A DNA stretch of 64,000 nt from Prostheceraeus crozeri. Its lineage: Eukaryota > Platyhelminthes > Polycladida > Euryleptidae. Location: NCBI GenBank assembly GCA_907163375.1, contig CAJQUW010004740.1, forward strand, positions 77,501 to 141,500, read 5' to 3'. Made by a program: the position numbers and the translations under genes. Below, in pieces: positions 12,000 through 22,945 of this stretch. The notes beneath the pieces were generated by a model that saw nothing but the letters and a program-made list of their open reading frames with translations, did not search any database and was not told the origin of the DNA. Positions within the stretch are counted from its first letter, which is position 1. Every line of letters starts with the position of its first letter.

Positions 12000-13900
12000 C
12001 ACACAAAACAGGCCCTAAGATGGGGATCGAGAGTATAAATTCGGACCGAATTAACAAACGCCAACATGTACTCAAATAGGCTAATATAAAGAAATAATTG
12101 ACTGATAATCAGGGACGCCGGCAAGGGTGTTGCAGATACAACACCTGCCCTGAACCAGGTGTTGCATGTGTGCCCTCTTCATGAATTACCATTAGATGAT
12201 TTCAATGAATTTTGTGGCTTTGCAAAATTGTTTTGTAACGATTTTATGTATTGAATAACGCTTTGAGCGAGTCCGTTAAAAATTGTCATCTTTTTATCTG
12301 CAATTGTTAATATAAAGCATATTTATGTTTTCACACAAGCATACCATGATGTAGTAATTAACAATTAAAACTCTCATAGATAATAATCAGATTTTCAATG
12401 TGTTGACACAATATGATCAATAACTTGATGAACACAAATGTCTTCGTTTTCCTTTCATTCAAGTGCCCGGTGCCAAAGTCAATCAAAATGATGTAACTTA
12501 TATCGAGAACAACCTCGACCTCGATTAAAATCTAATCGAAGTCACATCACTGATTTTTACCCATTTTACCAAGTGTGCTCGTCAAAAGGGGGAAACTCGT
12601 AGAGGAAGCTACACTTGGTCTAAATTTTGAATAGTGTCTGATATCACTGTGCTAAATTTTCGGAAGAGCTTGATATAGAATCAAGTATGTTGAGTATGTA
12701 CCATGCGCTCAAAAAGTCTTCCATACTTCATTGCTGATTTATATAAAAATTATGCATCATTGAAGAGTTGGGATGATAATTAAGTGATTATACACTGACA
12801 GTGATATGGATAACAATGAGATTTCTTTCATTAACTCAATTTAAATTTCTGTCACTTTTGAATTTGTTTTTATGCTACAAATTTATATATAATTGCAACT
12901 TATAGCCCCTATGTTTTACCATCATTCAGTTACGCCTACTTGTGTTTTGCTTTACGGTATGATGTTTGACAAAAAGCTATTGTTTACATCTCTTTCAATT
13001 AACACCAAATCGACATAAAAGAATTGAACAGAAACATTTAAGATTGTTTCAGAATTCAGTAAATTTTTTAAATCTCAATGAATATGTATCACTTCAATTG
13101 ATCAACTTCAATTAATCAATTGATGATCTTAATAATTTTTGAAATTGCCTCTAGCTTTCACAGGAATAAAATAAATTAAGAGATTTTTGAATCAACGTTT
13201 CGAGATTCTTTAACGAGAGAGACAAAAAATCACTAACACATTACAGTCAAACAATACATGTACATGAAAAGCCGAATAAAGGCCTACACTAGGATTGCAT
13301 GAAATATTTTACTCAATTAAGTTTTAACCGAAGAGCAAATGAAAAGTTTTATCAAGTTATTTCATAATAAAAAAGTTATATAAACAATAAAAAATGCCGG
13401 CATGCATCTCTAGCTTGCATGTTATGACAGAAATACTGCAAAATACTTCATAATTGCAATTGAAGAGAAATGAGACAACATTATGAAAACACTATTCAAT
13501 TGTAGAGTACTTTCATTTAAAATATGGTTGATTGCGGGTCTCATGCATCATCACTTCCTTCGCACACTTGAAGCCGACTTTATGTATGCCTATACCTAAC
13601 ATTGAATAATAATGTAAAATTATCGAATGATCCAGAAGAAAGGGTGGACAAAGGCTATTATTACACATGAAATTCAAGTTACGAAAATTAAGACAGCTAG
13701 CCGAAAGCCTTTTCTTACTTACTTATTAGCTCTAGATTTTCCTAGTCCGGAAACAGTCGCCTGATGAACTCGATGGTCAAGCACATGTAGATGCTGGTTC
13801 GAAGATATTCTCACACGAATTGGTCAACCTGAAATGGCAACATAACATATGTGATATGATCGATTATTCGACATTATTCTATGTAAAAATATGTAAAACA
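12000..13900. other. Interior of the CACTA-like element, no gene seen
   Basis: AT-rich interior with no convincing exon. At about 12140-12170 there is a short hairpin, CAACACCTG...CAGGTGTTG. Confidence 0.4.
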
Positions 13901-14170
13901 ATTTTTCTTGGCATTGTGCTAAAAACAAGCGGGTCACTCCTTCTTCATATTTGCCTTCATAAAGTAATGTACAATGAAATTTGAGTAGGTAAAAGCCACG
14001 GCGCTTCGTATCACAGACACATCAAAAGGTGGGTCCTCCCGCCTTTTGATGTGTCTGTGATACGAAGCGCCGTGGCTTTTACCTACTCAAATTTCATTGT
14101 ACATTACTTTATGAAGGCAAATATGAAGAAGGAGTGACCCGCTTGTTTTTAGCACAATGCCAAGAAAATT
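13901..14170. repeat. Near-perfect palindrome, 133-bp arms, 4-nt centre
   Basis: The arm at 13901-14033 is the reverse complement of 14038-14170, with TCCT between them. I count only one inner mismatch (T against C next to the centre) and one T-run length difference at the outer end; about 127 bp in between are identical. It sits in the interior of the CACTA-like element. Such a structure is either very young, kept alike by gene conversion, or an assembly artefact. If transcribed, it would form a long perfect RNA hairpin. Confidence 0.95.
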
Positions 14171-14636
14171 GAATTGCCTCTTGTTCCTAGCCTTCAACAT
14201 CATATGCAAAACACTAATTTTTATGTTTTAAAATTAATTATGAGCATTACTGCATGCATATAATTATGCCTGAATGCAAATACATGTAAAACTGATATAG
14301 GTCAATCATAGCCTATTGACAAATGTAAAATAGCATATCAATTGTCAGTTTATTTGTCAATATCACGATATATAGTAGAGAATGCAGTGGGCTTAACCAT
14401 CAGTATTTTATAGGCCTATCCCTATATGAAGAGAAACTTAATCATTTCAAAAATTCCACTTTATCACTGATTTTGGTTTATAGTGCAAAGCCAATGCATC
14501 ACAATTTTTCACATTAGTAATGCACTAGACAATGCGTTTTCCCAATTCTTGATGACAGAACTGAATTACAAAAGAAGAAATTCATACTACACCTAAATTA
14601 ATCATTCTATGTGGTTCGGCCCTAGACTGCTGTAGT

Positions 14637-14915
14637 TTTCGGAAAAGTCAAGTTGATTTAATTTACATCAGCCAGATATATTTCAAAAGTTCAGAGCTAT
14701 TATCTTCAGGAGCAAAGGATTACGAGAATGGTAATAGTGATTCAAAATGATATTGTTAATTGATATGCGTGAATGATTTCTTTGTGTATTTTGAATCACT
14801 ATCATAGCAAATATTCTTGTATAGTATACATATCTTCTGCTCCTGAAGAGGATAGCAGTGAGCCATTGAAATATATCGAGCTGATTCAAATTACATCAAC
14901 TTGAATTTTCCGATA
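14637..14915. repeat. Degenerate inverted repeat, about 120-bp arms
   Basis: 14637-14760 (starting TTTTCGGAAAAGTCAAGTTG) matches the reverse complement of about 14790-14915, with many substitutions but shared blocks such as TAGTGATTCAAAAT and CTTCAGGAGCA. It is an old hairpin element inside the CACTA-like transposon, clearly older than the palindrome 470 bp upstream. Confidence 0.75.
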
Positions 14916-16009
14916 GCCACAATAATTCTAGTGTTTCGATTGTTAGCGTCTGAATGAATTCTTTTGTACACCACTTATATACATAAAGCTCTTATTTCAT
15001 TTAATTACATATTAAAATAGGAATTTGCATGCTGATACTTACATGTTGCGACGAAAGTAATCGACACAGAAATATGAGAAGCATTGAGATCGAAACACGT
15101 AGTTGGAAAATAGCGACAAGTCATATTGTCTATGGAGATCAAATATGTTTTGATTGCTTCATTCACAAGAAGTTCTGCTCTGCTGATTTCGATTTTTACT
15201 GGATAATTATATCAATTTTCGTACATGTAAATCTATCGCGGATGAAAAGTTGCTTTCGGTCGAGGAATTCTTCACCACGGCGAGGGTTGTATTATTTAAT
15301 CCATGTGTCACTCAATCTGATATTGTGCCCGATGAAAAAGACAACACTGAGAAGTGATCTCTGTACACGGATGAAGGATGTAGCAGCAATGGCGTACGTT
15401 GTTAAAGTCCACACTGCTATAATTGACGTAACATCATCATTACTCAGCTTCGCGATGCCATGAATTTAATGCCCGCTGCACGCTTGTCTATGGCTGCACG
15501 CGAGACGCGTCAGCGCATCATCGATTATCCTGTTTCTGTAGCTGTTGGCAGGCGAAACCGGACAAAGACGAATGCGGCCGAAGGATGGATAGCGATGGAA
15601 TGTGTCTGCTAATGCGAGAAGGGCAGGGAGATTGCGCAACGGAACTTGACTGTGGTAAAGCTTTCAAAATCACATCACTTCTGCAGATTCAGATGCATAG
15701 CATGCTGCTAAAAGCAAACTGAATTTACTATATAATTGGTTACTAGGTTGTCATACAAGGTGTCATCGTCACAAAATTAGAGCGGAGAGAAAAAAACTTA
15801 AAAGTTTTCTTTAACTTGAAAAGCTTTTTAAACTTAAGACTTAAAAACTAGCGAGCACTCAAAAGATCATTTCATTTGAAGACACAATTGTGAAATGCGG
15901 ATTTCAATCTTGTGAGATGGTGTGACAGTTTTTCCTATGCATAAAAATACTGTCGCGTGAAAGAATAGCAATAATGCCTTTGATGCATCAAATATATCTA
16001 AATGCATAG

Positions 16010-16258
16010 ATAGGAATGAGAAGAGCGACGGGATCGAACAAGGAGAAAAGGAGAGAGAAAGAAATATGAAGAAGATAAAGTGGAAAATAACAGAGAAGAG
16101 AAAGAGAGAAAGGAAAGGAGAAAGTGAGAGAGATATGAGGAGATACGAAGGAAAAGAAGTGGAATAGCAAGTGAACAAGTTGATGAAGAAGAAGAGAGAG
16201 AGAGATGGATGAAAGAGGATGGAGAGAGGAGGAAGAGGAAAAGAGAAATCGATGGGAG
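16010..16258 (+). repeat. Purine-rich (GA) tract
   Basis: About 250 nt in which the plus strand is overwhelmingly A and G (GAGAGAAAG, GAAGAAGAGAGAG). It makes long serine/phenylalanine/leucine-rich frames on the minus strand, which I regard as composition artefacts. Such tracts can adopt triplex DNA. Confidence 0.85.
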
Positions 16259-16277
16259 GTTTATTATTTTTTTTACT

Positions 16278-16500
16278 GCTACGTAAACACAACGCATGTG
16301 TGCTACGTAGAGGCAACCGAGCAGCTATACCGACTGCTACGTATCCACAACGTTTATCTGCTACGTGGTGGCAACCGAGCAGCTACCAACTGCTACGTAT
16401 CCTCAACGTTTATTTGCTACGTAGAGGCAACCGAGCAGCTACCGACTGCTACGTATCCGCAACGTATATTTGCTACGTAGAAGCAACCGAGCAGCAACGC
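16278..16500 (+). repeat. 56-bp tandem repeat with GCTACGTA boxes
   Basis: About four units, with CTGCTACGTATCC at 16334, 16390 and 16446 (exact 56-bp spacing) and a partial unit upstream. Each unit holds two TGCTACGT boxes and one GGCAACCGAGCAGC block. It lies just inside the right end of the CACTA-like element. Confidence 0.9.
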
Positions 16501-16599
16501 TCATATAGGCAAAACGTCAAAAGCGCTGAAAATATGCTGTAAGTGTAGTGCTGTAACTGCACTGCATAGAAGTCCCAAAAACTTCACTGATTTAAGTAT

Positions 16600-16924
16600 G
16601 TGCATAGAATGTCCGAAAAGAGCAGTTTTACAGGTTCAGCTGGACTTCCAGGTAGCATTCCATTAAGTTTTTGTTTTCACAACTACCTGATGAACGTCCA
16701 TGTAGTGTCCCATCAAGTTGATTTGCTTTTACAACTGCCTAATAAACTTAGTAGGACACACTTTATCAATCCCATTAAACCTACTGGGATACTGATTAAT
16801 CCTAATAAGTTTACTCGGTATTTCTTGACTTCATAAGTTTGTGTGGTATTGTTAAGGATCCCAGTAGGTTATTTCGGTATTATTTGATCTCCTATTAAGT
16901 TTATAAAGTTTTTTTTTCTCGGGT
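16600..16924. repeat. Right subterminal repeats of the CACTA-like element
   Basis: Degenerate copies of the left subterminal words in inverse orientation, for example CCCATTAAACCTACTGGGAT, CCTAATAAGTTTACTCGG and ATCCCAGTAGGTTATTTCGG. They end at the right terminal repeat (TTTTTTCTCGGGT). Confidence 0.75.
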
Positions 16925-17552
16925 AATCCCGTCGTTTACCTTGACAGGGGAATGAATGACACCTTGACGTGATTATAATAAAAAAGCCATTATTCAACTT
17001 TCCTCTCTTTTGGTAAACAGATTCGTCATGGAATATCAGCAGATTGATGATTCTTCAAACATGCAAAGAAGAAGATTATTGTAAATCTTCTGTACAAAGT
17101 TATCATATCATGATTAAGAAATTAGGTAGAAAAAATTCCAGTCATAGTAGCACAGGTGTTAAGCCAAACTGTGCAAACTATTTGTACCTCCTTGCTGTCA
17201 ATGTCTACCTGGTTGTTATCCAGCGATTTATAGTGCATTATTAGGACTTAAGTGCTCGTGTTTTAATAAGATATTTCATGATGTTTGACTGATAACACTG
17301 TATTTTGATTTATAATCTTGAAATGAAATTGTTCACTTTCTTTTCACATCGTTTTTTAAATCGCCCTGATATACTGCTTAGCATAATGGTCTATTTTGAG
17401 TGTTAGAGGGGTCCGTATCCATCAAAACATTTATGGGATTGAAATTGAGTCACATGCTTCAGGCGATATGATATTATCATTTTTATATTATAGCCTCTCT
17501 TCCTTAATCTTCCTGTTATTCTAATTCCTATCCTGATCTCTGCATTGTTTAA

Positions 17553-18533
17553 CCCTCAGAGACCTGAGGGGGTCCACATTTTTGGTTGGTGGGACTCCGG
17601 AGCCACATTTTTCTATTTCATCTTTTGCGCTGAGGATATATCAACCGCTCATGCCCATGTAAAATCATCATTTTTGACAGCGAATCTGCATGTTTTATTT
17701 AATTTGAATTGAATCAGTAGAAGTATGGTAGATAGGCCAAGGGGGTCGACTGGCAACCCCGCAGGTCTCAGAGGGTGTAAAAATTCCCATCAAAAAATGT
17801 TTGTTATTAGATGAAAAATGATTTCGGACATGTCTACGATGATGCATAAGGAGTGAAAGTGATTTATTTATTGTTTACATCATGCTCGTAGATGTGCATT
17901 GTGTTGAAAGATTGGAAAATGGGAATATTTTGCTTTCGCACATGATCTCGCGTGACTGGTTGGCCTATATGAGCAACTCGACATAAATCAATGTCCGAAA
18001 TGAAAGCTATTATTATGTTCATAGTTCAGCACCAAAAACATACTGCTGACAAACTCTTCACAGCAATAATTGATGAGTTTGAGATTTCCATAGCTGTTCT
18101 TAGGTTCTAAAAGTACATCAATTTTGATTCATTTTAGACCTATTTCTGATAGCTTTGGATAAATTCGAAAGAATTGACAAATAGAAGGGTTTTGCTGCAT
18201 GGATTAAATAAATTCCATTAAAATCAACTATCTGAGGCTTTCTGGTGACAGCAAACATCGTAAGACCGATTCTTAGTGCAACTGATACTGTGCTAAATGT
18301 GCTTGACTTATAAGAACACCATATTTTCGCATGTGTTTACTGAGAAGGCTGAAAGTCACTCAAATGATTAGTTATATCGACCTGCTCCACGCAAGCATCA
18401 TTGTTTTACTTAAAATCAACTTTCCTAATGTCTTGATATCGATTTAAGCAGGTAAACTAAGAATATGTGAAAGGGGTCCACTGGACACTCCCTCATGTCT
18501 CAGAGGGTTTGAAAAAGCACAGGTCTCCGAGTG
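17553..18533. mobile_element. piggyBac-like non-autonomous element
   Basis: A 981-bp unit between TTAA sites at 17549-17552 and 18534-18537. Its left end is CCCTCAGAGACCTGAGG and its right end, read inward, is CACTCGGAGACCTGTGC (12 of the first 14 positions agree). A TTAA target and ends starting CCCT/CACT are the signature of piggyBac elements. Inside the ends, blocks such as GTCTCAGAGGGT with GGGGTCCACTGG recur directly at about 17745-17780 and 18475-18510. No transposase frame is present. Confidence 0.75.
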
Positions 18534-18537
18534 TTAA

Positions 18538-19150
18538 AACAGTTTCCACGCAATTTGTGAAATCCATGGTCACATGGTTGCCGTGACAATTTATGTGAAA
18601 TCTATGTTTGAAACAAAAAATTCATTGAAAACATGAATTTTTGATTTTTCAAGATTTCCCGATTTATGTGGTTAGTGTGATTATTTATCTCTGATGTGCA
18701 TGAATCCTATATGCCCTTGTCCAGTCGTCAAGGGAAGCATTTTGATATATATCTGTGAAATATGCTCATAAACAATACTTGTAAATGCATCGTGCAATTG
18801 TTCCTTTTGTAGCTCCAGTAGGCATCTATCAAGACTGCAGACCGTATTGCTATTTCGGACCTTCATTTGTACCATAACGGTCATTTTCTTGTAGACTAAT
18901 CTTTTAAGTAATGTATTTTACATTAAACTTCAATATCAGTTTTTCTCTGCTACGTGTATATCTGGTCAATGATGCATCTAAAGAACACATAACTCTAGAA
19001 ATTCATCAAATCAATTTCGAACCTTTGGACTTTGTACATGGACCCATCGCAGCTTCACCAGACATCTGGATCAGCTCGCCGACTCAGACATAAGCTTACA
19101 TTTTTCTTAACATCGGGCATAATTTAGTAAATGCGAACATTTCAAGTTTT
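18538..19150. other. No recognisable feature
   Basis: Spacer between the piggyBac-like element and the LINE remnant. No coding signal seen. Confidence 0.45.
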
Positions 19151-19159
19151 CTGCAAGAT

Positions 19160-19320
19160 CTCAAAGGGGAAATCCCAAAATGACTCTAATATCATCCTGT
19201 ATTCATAAGTACCGATCTAACTTTGTCATCGACGTTATACCACGCTGGAATAATTTGACCAGCGAAGAAGTCTCAGGCATACCATATACTTCAGCTCTTA
19301 TTTTTCGCGCATAGTGGTAA
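19160..19320 (+). pseudogene. Possible LINE ORF2 C-terminal remnant
   Basis: A plus frame reads CIHKYRSNFVIDVIPRWNNL, then TSEEVSGIPYTSALIF and a stop. The box F-x(5)-PRWNNL-x-SEEV is characteristic of the last 40 residues of CR1/Jockey-type LINE proteins. Only this short stretch is preserved and no terminal tandem repeat is seen, so the assignment is tentative. Confidence 0.4.
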
Positions 19321-19419
19321 GGGGTAACGATTATTTTAAAACGCTTCCTCGGACTCATATGAATTTTGTAGCGTATAGATGTAATTCTAGTTTTGGTCAA
19401 CATTTTTGTCACCTCATGT

Positions 19420-20750
19420 CTTGCGTTTCGTGAATGAACTTACTTTCTGATTTGATAAATAATTATGTTTATTATTATAATTATTATCATTTTCTTGCCC
19501 TTAATGCAGAACATTCAGCTGAAGTACAGATCTTCATACAATAGTTATGAGAATAAGAAATTGCGACCAATTTGACTCAACGACCGGACATGTCTTATAT
19601 CTGAACCTTAATCGGTCCCTATGTGTATCAAGATTTTTCAAATTTAGTGTTACCAACTTACTTTCTGGAGCGATCTACAAAATTAATATGAATATAAAAC
19701 GTCTCGTTGCATGGTCACGCACGTTCACTTCAGCCAGTAGATGATAAAGCACTTGTAAACATAAAACTACAATACTGAATGAAACTGGTATGTAATGCAA
19801 TTGAGATCTAAGTTCTGTGGTTTTTGCATTGCGGTTAGTCAACTTCATCCACTTACCCGCTGTAGTATGGTATGTGAATGCTTCTAAGTAAAAATGTCGA
19901 ATCATTTTATAGAATTCTGCAGCATTTTTATAAAGCCTATAGTAATCGAAATAAGCATCAACTAGGAGATTTCAAAATTTGACGTCATTTATGTCCAATC
20001 AACATACTTGAGGCTATGTTTGAATGCATACTCTTGATGATATAATTTTGGATTTATATTAGTACTAAAATTCTGGATAGGCTGATGTACTGTACATGAA
20101 AGAATTGCACCACTGAATTTACCACTAGAGAATGAATTCAATGGACATTCGAAACGTTGTGCTGATTATTTAACTTCGCCTTTCAAAAAATGTATGTATA
20201 GTTCCCGAATAAAAGTGACTTAGATCGTGCATTATTTTCAACTGGAAAACATTTTTTGCATATTTGGAATGAATTAGTATATAACATAAACCTACATGTT
20301 TGAGCAATGGGGCTTGTTCTTCTATGCTCGCCATATGGGGAGCCGAACTTGCTGATGTTGCAAACACAAAACTCTGATTTCAATCCGGAAGACCCTTTTG
20401 ACCATCACCGGTAGTCTTTTTCAGCGAAAAATATATAAAAGACAAAGTTTGAAAATATGTCTCAAAGTTGGTTTAGAATAGCTCTAGAAGCAGTTTAGAA
20501 CATTGCTTGAAAGAAAACATTCCATTAATGTAGTTCTTGAATTTTTGTACCTCTGACAATGCAGATATTCAAGTGATATTAGATCGTCATCATACAATAA
20601 TTAAAATTTAGCCCACTGTTTCCCCGCCGTGCGTGGCTGTGTATATTACGTGCATTATCTGCAATATGTGTATATCAAGCCCATCTATACATTAAAGAGA
20701 AATGATGGATGCGTTCAAAAATGTGCTTCGAATAGTAATGTAATAAAACT
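19420..20750. other. No firm feature
   Basis: No element found. A possible 60-nt minus-strand exon at 19857-19916 is described under findings. Confidence 0.35.
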
Positions 20751-20847
20751 AACACAATGAATTAGAAGATGTATTGAAAAATATCAAAAAATAGCATGAA
20801 TTTTTTTTAAAAAAATGTCAATGCTTATCTTCTAATTCAGTGTGGTG
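20751..20847. repeat. Short hairpin, about 30-bp arms
   Basis: ACACAATGAATTAGAAGAT on the left pairs with ATCTTCTAATTCAGTGTGGT on the right. The pairing continues imperfectly inwards (ATTGA/TCAAT) around an A/T-rich loop. Probably a very small inverted-repeat element; no target duplication identified. Confidence 0.6.
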
Positions 20848-21241
20848 CTTTTATAATATCAAAAAGACGTTTGAAAGCTGGGAATATTTTTGAACCAAAT
20901 GCGAAATGTGTTTCATTTGTGACCGAGATGTATCAAAGAGTTGTCATCTCTTGTTGCATCTACTGAATGAACTGAATGACTGTTGCAAGTACAATGAATT
21001 ATTGATCAAAAATATTGTGGCTTTCAAGGTCATTCATAAGCCACCAAACCGGCGATGAATTGTGCAGAAAGAGAAGAGATTTTCATTATTTCATTTTAAA
21101 GTGATGGTCACTCCAACAAGCACACAACTTTTCAAGCCAAAACAGCGTAGCAAAAACTCCAAGCAGTTTACGGTTGTCGATGCAATGGAAAAGTAAAATT
21201 CTTGAACGGAGAGAGATCTCTGGCGTCCATGCCTTCGTTGG

Positions 21242-21469
21242 TTAATCTTCCCCTCTTTGATGGCGATGGATGATTGACCTTGCTGTTGAAGGATTGATGT
21301 TCAAAATAGCGCATGCAGCTACATAATCTCCACCACTTTCCCATGCCGAGATGAGCTTTTGCTTCAGGTCCAAGCTTCCCCTGACATACGGGCCTCGTGA
21401 AGCTTCCCCTGATCCTTGGCTTTCACTCGAAAAATCCGACAAACTGGACTCTATCATGATGCTAAACAT
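21242..21469 (-). pseudogene. HTH fragment of a Tc1/IS630-like transposase
   Basis: A 75-residue frame whose second half reads DLKQKLISAWESGGDYVAAC and then ILNINPSTARSIIHRHQR. This has the spacing of the first helix-turn-helix of Tc1/mariner and IS630-type transposases: a basic helix, a G-x-D-Y turn, then a recognition helix with STARSII. The frame stops exactly where the left inverted repeat begins, so the catalytic DDE domain is missing. The first 30 residues are serine-rich and unremarkable. It could instead be an HTH from another transposase group. Confidence 0.45.
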
Positions 21470-21712
21470 TCAGGTTGATTAATCGCGAATTTGCTTGTTT
21501 TATAGTTACTTTGGGTGCGGGACATGCGAACATGAGACGTATTCATGAATTTGGAATCACTGCATACGGATTTGCTTGCGCTAATTCGACTATGAGCGAA
21601 TTTGTTTGCACTAAGCATGGAAATGCTGATGTTCTGTGGAAGTAGCTTGTGCTATCGTGAATATGCTTTCAATGTTTGCGATTCTGTATTGAAAAACCTG
21701 TAGCACTATGTA

Positions 21713-22820
21713 CACAGAATTAGACAGGTCGAATCTTCTTCTGTTTGACTAGAAAGGAAACATTGGAACATGTAATGTCTATGAAATAGCGCAATCTGCT
21801 GACAATACCATAGAAATCGAACAATGAGCAGCCAGTTCAACATTAAACACGCCAAACTCTGCGAAGTTTCAGTGACTGTTATCAAACGGATCACACAGCA
21901 AAGAGACACAGTCGATGTTAAGCTCTACAGAGAAGTTTGTGAACGTTTTTTCGTGCGCCTGCTAACTTTTTTAATAATATTTAGACGGTGGAGATCTAAT
22001 CGACAAGTGTTTAATAAGTCACGTGGTTACAATCTGCAACGAAGAAAAGGTTATTTAAATACTACGTATAAACAATTAAGCAATAGGTAATGTTAGTTAA
22101 ATATCTTTAAGAAATAAGAGCTACCATTATAACCTAATGTTCGGTTAAGCAATGGGTTGCTACTAAAAATTTTTATAGATTCAACAATACTAATCTCAAA
22201 GTCCGAGTTTCCACGGTAAATGATTCTAAAGCAATCATTGTAGTTACGAAAACAATGGTTACATTGTTCTATGTGTTTTGCAATAGTGCAAAATATTAAG
22301 TGGCAATAGTGCCATTGCAAAACACATAGAACAATGTAACCATTGTTTTCGTAACTACAATGATTGCTTTAAAATCATTTACCGTGGAAACTCGGACTTT
22401 GAGATTAGGACGTATTGTTGAATCTATAAAACTTTTTAGTAGCAACCCATTGCTTAACCGAACATTAGGTTACAATGGTAGCTCTTATTTCTTAAAGATA
22501 TTTAACTAACATTACCTATTGCTTAATTGTTTCTACGTAGTATTTAAATAACCTTTTTTTAATAATGATTGGAAGGACCGATATTACCAAGAAAACTTTA
22601 GAGCAATTATCTGAATTCTTCGAATCTGAAAGAATGGTGAAGATCGGAGCATTTTGAAGGAATTCAGAGCAATCCGCATGCGACGCACGACTATTTTCCC
22701 TTTCTCTGTAAGGCAATACAAATTTCTTTTTGCCCACTTAGTAAGTTCCTGCATGTGAATACGTTTTGAATCAGTTTGCACTTCTAGCAAAGTGACACGG
22801 TTAAATAATCTAATTCTTTG
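21713..22820. mobile_element. hAT-like element, copy B (split)
   Basis: Same family and orientation as copy A at 3840. It begins CACAGAATTAGACAGG and ends CTAATTCTTTG, with one substitution in the right terminal repeat. At 21979-22554 it is interrupted by a palindromic insertion. Its right half is almost identical to copy C (23593), more so than to copy A, so B and C are close relatives. Confidence 0.75.
21979..22554. mobile_element. Foldback insertion, 240-bp arms about 98% identical
   Basis: It interrupts copy B of the hAT-like element, with TTTTTTAATAAT present on both sides (21967-21978 and 22555-22566). From about 22047 to 22284 the sequence is repeated in reverse complement at about 22314-22555. 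I count about four substitutions and one 4-nt gap over 240 bp. The spacer is 29 nt. The left side has 66 bp (21979-22044) with no partner on the right, so the unit is asymmetric. No coding content. The high arm identity points to a recent insertion or gene conversion. Confidence 0.85.
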
Positions 22821-22945
22821 GTTATATAAGATCAACCAACGAAGGCGCTGGGCGCCGAAGATCTCTCTGCTTAAGAATTTTACTTTTTCATTACATCGAC
22901 GACTGTAAATTACTTGGGGAGTTTTTACTGCGGTGTTTTGGCTTG

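Larger units (their letters stand above)
9890..16924 (-). mobile_element. CACTA/EnSpm-like DNA transposon, about 7.0 kb
   Basis: The left end begins ACCCGAGAAAAAA and the right end finishes TTTTTTCTCGGGT, an inverted pair. AAT flanks both sides (9887-9889 and 16925-16927), a 3-bp duplication as in CACTA/EnSpm elements. Both ends carry subterminal repeats in opposite orientation built on the same words (AGGTTTATTCC, TTAGGTTTAATCC, TATCCCA). A Tnp2-like transposase remnant lies near the left end on the minus strand. Together, ends, duplication, repeats and transposase define one coherent element. The interior includes a long palindrome, an older inverted repeat, a purine tract and a tandem array. 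The transposase is broken, so the copy is no longer autonomous. Confidence 0.8.
21132..22945 (-). mobile_element. Tc1/IS630-like deletion derivative, nested
   Basis: Inverted repeats of about 117 bp lie at 21132-21248 and 22829-22945. They share GGCTTG/CAAGCC outer ends and the blocks AACCAACGAAGGC and AAGAATTTTAC, and are about 85% alike by eye. Between them is a 75-codon minus frame with a helix-turn-helix (21242-21469) and a later hAT-like insertion (21713-22820). Without that insertion the element is about 0.7 kb: right repeat, leader, transposase N-terminus, then a direct join to the left repeat. This order suggests an internal deletion removed the catalytic part. Superfamily is inferred from the HTH only; no TA target duplication is evident. 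Confidence 0.5.

Noticed and set aside
13736-13828. Candidate minus-strand exon between TTTCAG and GTAAGT in the CACTA-like element
   Set aside because: Splice signals are good but all three frames contain stops; at best a 5' untranslated exon of the transposase gene.
15029-15463. 144-codon plus-strand frame inside the CACTA-like element
   Set aside because: No recognisable domain, and opposite to the transposase strand. A minus-strand donor at about 15042 suggests the other strand may be transcribed, but no exon could be settled.
15867-16316. Long minus-strand frames rich in Ser, Phe and Leu
   Set aside because: They are the complement of a purine-rich tract; three overlapping frames are open at once, which is expected from composition rather than coding.
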